The position numbers and the translations under genes were made by a program. Source: Mycobacterium sp. 852014-52450_SCH5900713 (GTDB taxonomy: Bacteria; Actinomycetota; Actinomycetes; Mycobacteriales; Mycobacteriaceae). Taken from it: 64,000 bases of DNA. The stretch is from positions 1 through 64,000 of the forward strand of contig NZ_LZIL01000080.1 in assembly GCF_001667075.1 (NCBI RefSeq), given 5' to 3'. The notes under the pieces are model-generated. The model was not told where the DNA came from. It searched no databases and saw nothing but the letters and a program-made list of their open reading frames with translations. Shown here piece after piece: positions 8,749-16,865 of the stretch (position 1 is the first letter of the stretch; each line of letters begins with the position of its first letter).

Positions 8749-8901
8749 CGCCGGGCCGGGTGGCTACGGCGAGTTTTAAAGGCCTGTTTGCCGAACATCG
8801 CGTTAACGGGAGTCGAACACCTGAAGCGCAAAGTGTGACTTGTCCGATTTTGGCCTCGTTCCGCTAGGGCGGCGTTCAGGAAGATTTGTAGGATTTGCTA
8901 T

Positions 8902-10116
8902 GTGACTGTGTTCTCGGCGCTGTTGCTGGCCGGGGTCTTGTCCGTGCTGGGGCTGGCCATAGGGGTAGCAGCCGGGACCCGGCTGTCGCCGAAAGCTCGC
9001 CGGCAGCGAGCGACCACCGAATGGACCGGGATCACCGTCGCGCAGATGCTGCAACGCATCGTCGCGCTGATGCCGCTTGGAGTCGCGGTGGTGGATTCCC
9101 ACCGCGACGTCGTCTACCTCAACGACCGGGCCAGGGAACTGGGCCTGGTGCGCGACCGGCAGCTTGACGACCAGGCGTGGGAGGCGGCCCAGCAGGCGCT
9201 GAGCGGGGTCGACGTCGAATTCGACCTGCGGCCGGCCAAACGGGCGGCGGGCCGGTCCGGGCTCTCGGTGCACGGGCAGGCCCGGCTGCTCAGCGAAGAG
9301 GACCGCCGGTTCGCCGTGGTGTTCGCCCACGACCAGTCCGACTATGCGCGCATGGAGGCGACCAGGCGCGATTTCGTGGCCAACGTCAGCCACGAGCTCA
9401 AGACCCCGGTCGGCGCCATGGCCCTGCTCGCCGAGGCCCTGTTGGCGTCCGCCGACGACCCCGAAACCGTTCGCCGCTTTGCCGAGAGGGTGCTCGTCGA
9501 AGCCAACCGGCTGGGGGACATGGTCGCCGAGCTGATCGAGCTGTCCCGGCTGCAGGGCGCGGAGCGGTTACCCAACGTGACCGAGGTCGACGTGGATACC
9601 GTTGTATCCGAGGCGATTTCACGCCACAAGGTGGCGGCCGACAACGCGCATATCGAGATTCGCACCGATGCGCCCAGCGGCTTGCGGGTGCTGGGCGACG
9701 AAACGCTTCTGGTCACCGCGCTGGCCAACCTGGTGTCCAACGCGATCGCCTATTCGCCGCCCGGTTCGCCGGTCTCGATCAGCCGCCGGCGCCGCGGCGA
9801 CAACATCGAGATCGCCGTCACCGACCGTGGCATCGGGATCGCGTTGGAAGACCAGGAGCGGGTCTTCGAGCGGTTCTTCCGGGGGGACAAGGCACGCTCG
9901 CGCGCCACTGGCGGCAGTGGGCTGGGCCTGGCCATCGTCAAGCATGTCGCGGCCAACCACAACGGCAGCATCGGCGTGTGGAGCAAGCCGGGAACCGGAT
10001 CGACATTCACGCTGTCGATTCCGGCCTACACGGACAATGACGAACAACCCGAGCAACCGCCGGGTCGCGACGTGCGGCCCAACAGGTCACAACGAGAGGA
10101 AGAACTAAGTCGATGA
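8902..10116 (+). CDS. senX3: sensor histidine kinase SenX3
   Basis: SenX3 is the membrane kinase that pairs with RegX3 in the response to phosphate limitation. The 404-aa protein has one N-terminal hydrophobic segment (about residues 3-25), a PAS-like region (about 50-150), the phospho-acceptor H164 in NVSHELKTP, and an ATPase domain with N (LVSNAIAYSPPGS), G1 (VTDRGIGI) and G2 (GGSGLGLAIVKH) boxes. The start is the GTG at 8902. Its TGA overlaps a micro-ORF that leads into regX3. The 153-base upstream region contains TTAACGGGAGTCGAACACC, a weak candidate for a Pho-type box, which I do not annotate. Confidence 0.96.
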   Translation: MTVFSALLLAGVLSVLGLAIGVAAGTRLSPKARRQRATTEWTGITVAQMLQRIVALMPLGVAVVDSHRDVVYLNDRARELGLVRDRQLDDQAWEAAQQALSGVDVEFDLRPAKRAAGRSGLSVHGQARLLSEEDRRFAVVFAHDQSDYARMEATRRDFVANVSHELKTPVGAMALLAEALLASADDPETVRRFAERVLVEANRLGDMVAELIELSRLQGAERLPNVTEVDVDTVVSEAISRHKVAADNAHIEIRTDAPSGLRVLGDETLLVTALANLVSNAIAYSPPGSPVSISRRRRGDNIEIAVTDRGIGIALEDQERVFERFFRGDKARSRATGGSGLGLAIVKHVAANHNGSIGVWSKPGTGSTFTLSIPAYTDNDEQPEQPPGRDVRPNRSQREEELSR

Positions 10117-10169
10117 CCCGCGCTTACGACGATGCAGAGCATCGCGATGAGAAGGAGTGGCGCGCATGA
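10113..10169 (+). CDS. MIRU micro-ORF linking senX3 to regX3 (18 aa)
   Basis: The ATG at 10113 overlaps the senX3 stop (ATGA) and the TGA at 10167-10169 overlaps the regX3 ATG (again ATGA), leaving an 18-codon frame, MTRAYDDAEHREDEKEWRA-like in character, that bridges the gene pair exactly. It contains the 15-mer shared with the repeat at 7856-7984. M. tuberculosis carries MIRU copies at this same spot. The bridge is visible in the sequence; translation is inferred. Confidence 0.5.
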   Translation: MTRAYDDAEHRDEKEWRA

Positions 10170-10849
10170 CCAGTGTGCTGATCGTGGAGGACGAGGAGTC
10201 GCTGGCCGATCCGCTGGCATTCCTGTTGCGCAAGGAGGGCTTCGAGGCCACGGTCGTAACCGATGGGCAAGCCGCGTTGGCCGAGTTCGATCGTGGGGGC
10301 GCCGACATCGTGCTGCTCGATCTGATGCTGCCCGGCATGTCGGGGACCGACGTGTGCAAGCAGCTCCGCGCTCGTTCCAGCGTGCCGGTGATCATGGTGA
10401 CCGCACGGGACAGCGAGATCGACAAGGTCGTCGGGTTGGAGCTGGGCGCCGATGACTATGTGACCAAGCCGTATTCGGCGCGTGAGCTGATCGCACGGAT
10501 CCGCGCGGTGCTCCGCCGTGGCGGTGACGACGATTCCGAAATCAGCGACGGTGTGCTCGAGTCCGGACCGGTACGGATGGACGTCGAGCGACACGTCGTC
10601 TCAGTCAACGGCGACACGATCACGTTGCCGCTCAAGGAGTTTGACTTGCTGGAGTACCTGATGCGCAACAGCGGTCGGGTCTTGACGCGCGGACAGTTGA
10701 TCGACCGGGTGTGGGGCGCCGATTACGTCGGCGACACCAAGACGCTCGACGTCCACGTCAAGCGGTTGCGGTCCAAGATCGAAGCCGACCCGGCCAACCC
10801 CGTCCACCTGGTGACCGTGCGGGGGCTGGGCTACAAGCTCGAGGGCTAG
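10166..10849 (+). CDS. regX3: response regulator RegX3
   Basis: RegX3 is an OmpR/PhoB-type regulator that controls phosphate-scavenging and related genes after phosphorylation by SenX3. The 227-aa protein has a receiver domain (acidic E8/D9, phospho-acceptor D52 in VLLLDLMLPG, Thr in MVTARD, K in YVTKPYSARE) and a C-terminal winged helix (LTRGQLIDRVWG, VKRLRSKIEADP, VRGLGYKLEG). The ATG at 10166 is the correct start, overlapping the micro-ORF stop. A hairpin at 10877-10894 follows the gene. Confidence 0.97.
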   Translation: MTSVLIVEDEESLADPLAFLLRKEGFEATVVTDGQAALAEFDRGGADIVLLDLMLPGMSGTDVCKQLRARSSVPVIMVTARDSEIDKVVGLELGADDYVTKPYSARELIARIRAVLRRGGDDDSEISDGVLESGPVRMDVERHVVSVNGDTITLPLKEFDLLEYLMRNSGRVLTRGQLIDRVWGADYVGDTKTLDVHVKRLRSKIEADPANPVHLVTVRGLGYKLEG

Positions 10850-10876
10850 ACCGGCTCGAAACAGTGCAGGCTCGAT

Positions 10877-10894
10877 AGCCGGGAATATCCGGCT
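10877..10894 (+). terminator. short hairpin after regX3
   Basis: The inverted repeat agccgg-gaatat-ccggct forms a six-pair stem 27 bases after the regX3 stop, between regX3 and a convergent small ORF. There is only a short T run, as is usual for mycobacterial terminators. Confidence 0.45.
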
Positions 10895-10925
10895 TTCGTG
10901 CCGAAAGATTCGGTCGAAGCGCGGA

Positions 10926-11144
10926 TTACCGCGCCGCCTTGGCGCCTTTGCGACGAGTCTTTTCTTTCGCGCGGGTCGAGCAGCAATGCGCCATATCGCA
11001 ATGGAACCGGTCACTGCATTCATGCGAACAATAAATTGACGCGGCCGGAAGCCAGCCCGGATCGGACAGGTCGCGGTGTCGGTCGCTCGGATCGAACGTG
11101 TGGCCGCAATGTACGCAGGTCCTGACCTTGGTCTTGGTGGCCAT
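10926..11144 (-). CDS. small Cys/His-rich protein, putative zinc ribbon
   Basis: This 72-aa ORF is convergent with regX3. It has a CVHCGHTF knuckle near residues 10-17, a second group in IYCSHECSDRFHCDMAHCC (residues 38-56), and a basic tail (RAKEKTRRKGAKAAR). The spacing of Cys and His suggests metal binding. The ATG at 11144 has no strong ribosome-binding site. I do not recognise the family. It could be a small regulator or a domestic zinc protein; the clustered cysteines argue against a chance ORF. Confidence 0.5.
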   Translation of the reverse strand: MATKTKVRTCVHCGHTFDPSDRHRDLSDPGWLPAASIYCSHECSDRFHCDMAHCCSTRAKEKTRRKGAKAAR

Positions 11145-11696
11145 ATCGGTCAGGGTACGCGCCGCGGCCCCAAATCGGTGCCGGTTTCAGATCGACAAAT
11201 CGCACCCCGGTGTATTCGACGCAAAGGCGTCTGCGCCAGCGAATTACTTTCTGAAACTAATTCAGTCGGTCCGTTGCCGCTTGCGCCGCAGTCGATACCA
11301 CCGCGCGGCCATCTCGATGAAATCGACCGCGCAACAGGCCAATAGGCGGTAAATCGGCGCCTCGCAACGAATTAGCCTGCAGGGCAAAACGTTTCCGTGT
11401 CTCCGGCGAAAGCTACCGTCCCGAGTGTCTTTCGGCTTGGCAACACGGTTGTTGCCATGCACACGCGAGTGACCACCATGGTGCCGCGTGCGTCGCGGAG
11501 AAAACGGATCAGGTGTGGTACGACGAGCGGTGCGGTCACGGCCAGGGCGGCGACATCGTTACGACACGACGGCGCACCGCAGGAATTAATTCGGCAACCA
11601 TGGCGTTCGGGATAGCCGTGGCGCACGCGACGAAATGCCTGAACAGATGAAGTGTCTTAACATCAGCCCGTCGGGCAATCGTGGTCGGGGGGAACG
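11145..11696. other. non-coding stretch upstream of mmpS
   Basis: These 552 bases are noticeably richer in A+T than the flanking backbone (32 of 60 G or C in the line at 11221). The open frames here lack start signals and protein-like composition. The region lies between the small Cys-rich ORF and mmpS and should hold their promoters, but I see no convincing operator. Confidence 0.5.
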
Positions 11697-12122
11697 GTGT
11701 TGACTCTTCTCAAGCGGGGATGGGTCGCGCTGGTCGTGGTCGTGGCAGCGGTGATCGGCGGCGTGGCGGTGGACCGCCTCAGCGGCGTCTTCCCGGGACC
11801 CGGCCTGCCCAAGCCCGATCCGCGCGATGCGACCCCGCCGTACGCGGCCAAGACCGCCATCTACGAGATCCTGGGACCGCCCGGGACGACCGGCGTCGTC
11901 AACTGGATGGATGCGGACGCACAACCGCAGAAGGCGAACTTCACCACGTTGCCGTGGTCGCAGACGATCGTCGCCAAGATGCCCGGCATCTTCGCCTACG
12001 TCGTGGCCCAGGGTGACGGACCCTCCATCGGCTGCCGGATCACCGTCGACGGCAAATTGGTCGATCAACAACAGGTCAACACCCGTGACGCGCAGGTCTC
12101 CTGCTTGGACAAGTCCGCATGA
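11697..12122 (+). CDS. MmpS family membrane accessory protein
   Basis: MmpS proteins are small, membrane-anchored partners of MmpL transporters. The 141-aa protein has one N-terminal membrane segment (residues 8-26), then a periplasmic beta-rich domain with the characteristic YEILGPPGTTGVVNWMD, LPWSQTIV and GCRITVDGKLV motifs. The start is a GTG at 11697 behind a strong purine run (ggggggaac). It overlaps mmpL by ATGA. Together the pair form an accessory lipid-export or siderophore-export module whose cargo is unknown. Confidence 0.92.
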   Translation: MLTLLKRGWVALVVVVAAVIGGVAVDRLSGVFPGPGLPKPDPRDATPPYAAKTAIYEILGPPGTTGVVNWMDADAQPQKANFTTLPWSQTIVAKMPGIFAYVVAQGDGPSIGCRITVDGKLVDQQQVNTRDAQVSCLDKSA

Positions 12123-15055
12123 CCGACGACACGAGCGACACGGACGAAATCCCCGTCGCGCAACGCACCGAAGTCGAGCGCAAACCGCGGCTGGCCCGCA
12201 CCATCCGCGTTCTGGCGCTGCCGATCGTCGTGACCTGGCTGCTGATCGCGGTCGGCGTCAATGTCTTCGTCCCACAGTTGGAGAAGGTCGCCGAGGACGT
12301 CTCGGTGCCGCTCTCCCCGTCCGACGCGCCGTCGGTGACCGGGATGAAGCACATCGGGGAGAAATTCAAGGAATACGACTCCGACAACCTCGTCCTGGTG
12401 ACCCTGGTCGGTGACAAGCCGCTCGGCGAGGACGCTCACCGGTATTACGACGATCTGGTCAAGAAGCTGAAGCAGGACACCGAACACGTCGAGCACGCGC
12501 TGAATTTCTGGGGGCAGCGGTTTACGGCTTCGGGTGTCGAGAGCTATGACCACAAGTCCGCCTACGTCCAGGTCAACCTGCGCGGTGACCAGGGCGGCGC
12601 CGTCGGCGACGAGTCGGTTGACGCGGTTCGCAAGATCGTCGCGGACTCGAAGCCGCCGCCTGGGGTCAAGGCCTACGTCGCGGGTCAGGGAGCCCTGACC
12701 GACGACACGATCGTCGTGGGCAACGCGAGCCTGTTCAAGATGACGATCATCACCATCGTCATCATCGCGGTCATGCTGATGTTCGTCTATCGGTCCATCG
12801 GCACTGTGCTGCTGACGATGGTGATTCTGTTCGTCGGACTGGCCACCGGCCGAGGCGTGGTGTCGCTGCTGGGCGACACGGGCATCATGGGGCTTTCCAC
12901 CTTTGCCGTCAACCTGCTGACGGCATTGGCGATCGCCGCGGGTACCGACTACGCGATCTTCATGGTCGGCCGCTACCAGGAGGCCCGCGAACGGGGACTA
13001 GACCGCGAAGCCGCCTACTACGACACGTTCGCCGGGGTCAGCAAGGTAGTGCTGGGTTCGGGTTTGACGATCGTCGGGGCGCTGGCATGTCTGCATTTCA
13101 CCAGGCTGCCCTATTTCAGTTCGCTGGCGTTTCCGTGCGCGATCGGTCTGCTGGTGGTGGTGGCCGCCGGGGTGACCCTCACCCCGGCACTGATCGCATT
13201 CGCTAGCGGCTTCGGTCTTTTCGATCCGAAGCGAAAGTTCAACTACACCCGGTGGCGCCGCCTGGCGACCGCAATCGTGCGATGGCCGGCACCCATCCTC
13301 GCCACCTCCGTCATCCTGGCGATCGTCGGCGCCCTGGGCTTGATGGGCTTCAACCCGCGCTACAACGACCTGTACTACCTACCGAAGAGTGCGTCCTCGG
13401 TTCAGGCGTATGACGCGGCCGATCAACACTTCACCCAGGCCCGCCTGAACCCGGACCTGCTGATGATCGAATCGGACCACGATCTGCGCAATCCCACCGA
13501 CATGCTGGTCCTGGACAAGATTGCCGGAGCCATCTTCCGGGTGCCCGGCATCGAACGGGTGCAGAGCATCACCAGACCCCTCGGGCCGCCGATCCAAGAC
13601 GGATCCGTTCCGTTCCAGCTCAGTGTGCAAACCGCGCCGATCCGCGACAACCTCAATTACCTGAAGGCCCGCGTCGGCGATATCAAGAAAATCACGGGCT
13701 TCCTCGACACCCAGATCGCCCTGTTGGAGCGCCAGTACGCGGTGACCCAGAAGCTCGCGGACGCCGCGGACGACAGCTCGAAAACCACGGGGGAGACGGC
13801 GGCCATCACGGACGAGATCCGAGACCACATCGCGGATTTCGACGACTTCTGGAGACCGATTCGCAGTTACTTCTACTGGGAGAGGCACTGCTACGACATC
13901 CCGATCTGCTGGTCGTTACGAAGCCTGTTCGACGCCTTGGACGGGTTCGATCAACTGGCCGAAAAGTTTCATGCCCTCACCAGCGACCTCACCAACACGG
14001 CTGCGGCCACCCGCGAACTGCTGGCGATCATTCCCGAGAACATCGCTGTCTCGAAATCGATCCGCGACACGACGCTGACCATCTACAGCACCTTCGACAA
14101 CCTGATCGATCAGTTCGACCGGCTGACCGATACCAACGCCGTGATGGGCAAGTCCTTCAACGACTCTCAGATCGAGAGCCTCTTCTACCTGCCGCCCGAG
14201 ATCTTCGACAACCCGGACTTCCAGCTGGGATTGCGTTTGATGGTGTCACCGGACGGCAAGGCCGCTCGCTTCATCATCACCCATGCAGTGGATCCGGCGA
14301 CGACGCAGGGAATCGCGTCCGTCGACAAGGAGCGCCAAGCAGCCAAGGAGGCGCTGAAACTCACCTCGCTGCAAAACGCCGACATTTACCTCGGCGGTAC
14401 GGCCGCAACGTTTTACGACATCGCCAACGGCGCGAAGTTCGACCTGATGATCGCCGGGGTGGCCTCGATCGTGCTCATCTTCATCATCATGGTGATCGTC
14501 ACCCGCGCCTTGGTCGCTGCCGGCGTGATCGTCGGCACGATCGTGATGTCGCTCGGGGCGGCGTTCGGGTTCTCGACACTGATCTGGCAGCACCTTCTGC
14601 ATTTCCAGTTACACTGGGTAGCAACAGAATTCGCGTTGATTGTGCTCTTGGCGGTGGGGTCGGACTACAACCTGATGCTGGTGTCCCGAATCGAAGAGGA
14701 GATCGGTGCCGGCCTGAAGACCGGACTCATCCGCGGGATGGGCCTGACCGGCCCGGTGGTTACCGCGGCCGGTCTGGTGTTCGCCGTCACCATGGCCACG
14801 ATGATCACCAGCGATCTGCGGGCGATCGGCCAGTTCGGCACGACGATCGGGCTCGGCTTGATGTTCGACACCTTCGTCGTCCGATCCCTCATCACGCCGT
14901 CGATCATGACGGTGATGGGACGTTGGTTCTGGTGGCCGAAGCGGGTACGAGTCCGCCCAGCCAGCCAGATGCTTCGGTCGGTCGGGCCGCGCCCGCTGGT
15001 CCGTGCACTGCTGTACCAGCCGCGGCACGCGATCGCGCCGGATCCGCAGACGTAG
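12119..15055 (+). CDS. MmpL family RND transporter
   Basis: This 978-aa inner-membrane transporter of the mycobacterial RND family probably exports a lipid or siderophore with the upstream MmpS. It has an N-terminal helix (about 30-50), a first periplasmic domain, a block of helices about 205-420, a large second periplasmic domain (about 430-760), and a second helix block. The paired proton-relay Asp-Tyr motifs are present as GTDYAIF and GSDYNLML. Its G+C content is visibly lower than the backbone (33 of 60 in the line at 13861), and M. tuberculosis has no mmpL here, so acquisition is likely. The best-matching MmpL number cannot be decided by eye. Confidence 0.93.
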   Translation: MTDDTSDTDEIPVAQRTEVERKPRLARTIRVLALPIVVTWLLIAVGVNVFVPQLEKVAEDVSVPLSPSDAPSVTGMKHIGEKFKEYDSDNLVLVTLVGDKPLGEDAHRYYDDLVKKLKQDTEHVEHALNFWGQRFTASGVESYDHKSAYVQVNLRGDQGGAVGDESVDAVRKIVADSKPPPGVKAYVAGQGALTDDTIVVGNASLFKMTIITIVIIAVMLMFVYRSIGTVLLTMVILFVGLATGRGVVSLLGDTGIMGLSTFAVNLLTALAIAAGTDYAIFMVGRYQEARERGLDREAAYYDTFAGVSKVVLGSGLTIVGALACLHFTRLPYFSSLAFPCAIGLLVVVAAGVTLTPALIAFASGFGLFDPKRKFNYTRWRRLATAIVRWPAPILATSVILAIVGALGLMGFNPRYNDLYYLPKSASSVQAYDAADQHFTQARLNPDLLMIESDHDLRNPTDMLVLDKIAGAIFRVPGIERVQSITRPLGPPIQDGSVPFQLSVQTAPIRDNLNYLKARVGDIKKITGFLDTQIALLERQYAVTQKLADAADDSSKTTGETAAITDEIRDHIADFDDFWRPIRSYFYWERHCYDIPICWSLRSLFDALDGFDQLAEKFHALTSDLTNTAAATRELLAIIPENIAVSKSIRDTTLTIYSTFDNLIDQFDRLTDTNAVMGKSFNDSQIESLFYLPPEIFDNPDFQLGLRLMVSPDGKAARFIITHAVDPATTQGIASVDKERQAAKEALKLTSLQNADIYLGGTAATFYDIANGAKFDLMIAGVASIVLIFIIMVIVTRALVAAGVIVGTIVMSLGAAFGFSTLIWQHLLHFQLHWVATEFALIVLLAVGSDYNLMLVSRIEEEIGAGLKTGLIRGMGLTGPVVTAAGLVFAVTMATMITSDLRAIGQFGTTIGLGLMFDTFVVRSLITPSIMTVMGRWFWWPKRVRVRPASQMLRSVGPRPLVRALLYQPRHAIAPDPQT

Positions 15056-15143
15056 CACGCGACGCCGACCGTCTAACCCGGACACGGCTCGAGTTTCCCC
15101 CGCCGTTTGTGCCAATCGCTGGTGCCCGAACACCGCCGGCGTT

Positions 15144-15187
15144 ATTCTATGGCCGTTGAAAAACTATTCTATGGATGTTGAAAACTA
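15144..15187 (+). repeat. 22-bp direct repeat in the PPE gene leader
   Basis: Two adjacent 22-base units begin attctatgg at 15144 and 15166 and share gttgaaaa; they differ at few positions. They lie 34-77 bases before the PPE start, where a regulator site or recent duplication could be placed. Confidence 0.7.
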
Positions 15188-15220
15188 CCCCTGCCGGCTG
15201 CCGCGGAGAGGACTGACGAC

Positions 15221-16459
15221 ATGGATTTTGCGTCGCTGCCTCCGGAGGTCAACTCCGGACTGATGTACGCAGGCCCGGGGGCGGGGCCGATGCTCGCGGC
15301 GGCGGCCGGTTGGGACGCGCTGGCCGCCGAGCTGGAGTCCACCGCCGGCGGCTATGCGGCCGAGCTGGCCGGACTGACCGGCCAGGCGTGGTCCGGCCCC
15401 TCGTCGCTGCTCATGACGGCCGCGGCCACCCCCTATGTGGAATGGCTGTCGACTGCCGCTGCTCAGGCCACGCAGACCGCCGCCCAGGCTTACGCGGCGG
15501 CCGCGGCCTATGAGGCGGCGTTCGCGATGACGGTGCCCCCGCCGGTGATCGCGGCCAACCGGGTGCAGCTGCTGGCGCTGATCGCGACCAATTTCTTCGG
15601 CCAGAACGCCCCGGCGATCGCGGCCACCGAAGCCCAATACATGCAGATGTGGGTACAAGACGCCACGGCGATGTATGGGTATGCCGCCGCGTCCGAGACC
15701 GCCAGCACCCTGACCCCGTTCGACGAGCCGCCGCAGACCACCAACCCGGCGGCGCAGGGCGCCCAGGCCCAGCCGGTGGCGCAGGCCGCCGGCAACGTCA
15801 CACAGCAGGTGGCCTCGACCAACACCACGATGCACACCCTCAGCTCCACCACCGCCGACACCGTCGGGCCCGTCGCTCCCGGCGAAACCGTCACCGTCGC
15901 GCCGGGTGACACCATCGCCATCGGCACCGACACCGGCATGTCCGTCAACAGCGGCTCGATCACGATCACGGGCTCCGGAACAAATCTGATCAGTTTCGGC
16001 TCCGTTATCGTCAACCCGGGCAGCACAATTCACACGTTGATCGACTGTTCCGAGGGCGGTGTTCTGATTCCTAGCGGTGTTGACGTCACTGCCGACTCCG
16101 CCCCACTCGTCCTCACCCCGGGATCGTTCCAGGAGGTCCTGGTCAGCCTCGTCAACGGCTCGGCCACGCTCCCCGTTGTCGGCGGGGAACAGGTCGCCAT
16201 CGAAACCTTCGGGAACACCGCCACCGCTATCGCCGGCCCCGCCGGCGCGTCCATCACCAACGTCTTCGGCACCGTCAGCATCGCCTCCGTCACCCCCATC
16301 CCCAGCTCGCCGGGCGCATTGGGGGTCGCGGTAGGCGGGCTGGCCTCGCCAGGCCTGGCGGGTACCGCAGGCATTCAGCCTCAGCTCGACGCGGATGGGT
16401 TGTTGGAGTGGGCTCGAACCATTTCGGGCGCCGACCTGGCAGCCGCCGGTTCAGGGTAG
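15221..16459 (+). CDS. PPE family protein
   Basis: The 412-aa protein has a complete PPE domain (residues 1 to about 175): DFASLPPEVNSGLMYAG at the start, the WxG turn in TGQAWSGPSS, and YAAAAAYEAAFAMTVPPPVI. PPE proteins pair with PE partners and are exported by ESX type VII systems. The rest (about 190-400) is rich in Gly, Thr, Ser and Val with short beta-like strands. No PE gene adjoins it. The ATG at 15221 follows gagagg. The SVP tail expected in many PPE proteins is missing from this frame but is found just downstream in another frame. Confidence 0.92.
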   Translation: MDFASLPPEVNSGLMYAGPGAGPMLAAAAGWDALAAELESTAGGYAAELAGLTGQAWSGPSSLLMTAAATPYVEWLSTAAAQATQTAAQAYAAAAAYEAAFAMTVPPPVIAANRVQLLALIATNFFGQNAPAIAATEAQYMQMWVQDATAMYGYAAASETASTLTPFDEPPQTTNPAAQGAQAQPVAQAAGNVTQQVASTNTTMHTLSSTTADTVGPVAPGETVTVAPGDTIAIGTDTGMSVNSGSITITGSGTNLISFGSVIVNPGSTIHTLIDCSEGGVLIPSGVDVTADSAPLVLTPGSFQEVLVSLVNGSATLPVVGGEQVAIETFGNTATAIAGPAGASITNVFGTVSIASVTPIPSSPGALGVAVGGLASPGLAGTAGIQPQLDADGLLEWARTISGADLAAAGSG

Positions 16460-16466
16460 GTAAATC

Positions 16467-16865
16467 GTGGCAAGAGGCGACATGCAGTGGCCGCTCCACC
16501 CCTCGTCCGGGGTTGGCGCGCCGTCCGCAGGGGTCGGCGAGGCGGCCTCGCTCGGTTCGCTGTCCGTGCCGGCGGCCTGGACGGCGACCGCCCCGCAGGT
16601 CGAACCGGCGCTGCCTTCAACGGCTTTGAGCGTCGAGGCCACTGCGCCGGGGCGCACGTTCCAGGAGGCGCTCATGGCAACGGTGACAGGTCTGGCGCTC
16701 GATCAGCTGCGTGCGCTCAGCACTTCGTCGGCCACGCCCAACGCCAGCGCCATGATCGACACCTGCGGGTTGACCTCCGGGCAGCTCGGCAGGATCGAGG
16801 CGTCGGCGACCCATACCCCGTCCACGCCGCGCAGCCGCCCGGTCTCGTCGACCGGACAGAGCTGA
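16467..16865 (+). pseudogene. detached PPE-SVP C-terminal fragment
   Basis: This 132-codon frame starts 7 bases after the PPE stop in a different reading frame. Residues 20-70 read like the C-terminus of a PPE-SVP protein: GVGEAASLGSLSVPAAW matches the G-x-x-S-V-P-x-x-W signature, followed by ALPSTALSVEATAPGRTF. The GTG at 16467 sits behind agggtagg, so separate translation is possible. The frame continues past the usual tail into the antisense of the GMC oxidoreductase, which suggests that its own stop was lost. It may be a frameshifted end of the PPE gene or the stump of a second PPE gene. Confidence 0.6.

Noticed and set aside
8800..8880. Pho-box-like sequence before senX3
   Set aside because: Spacing and bases match only loosely, so I kept it as a remark and not as a site.
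11262..11626. Minus-strand frames upstream of mmpS
   Set aside because: Composition, lack of ribosome-binding sites and absence of any motif suggest chance.
15003..15263. Frame between mmpL and PPE
   Set aside because: It crosses the end of mmpL and the PPE start without a motif; the micro-ORFs in the 22-bp repeat also lack a site.
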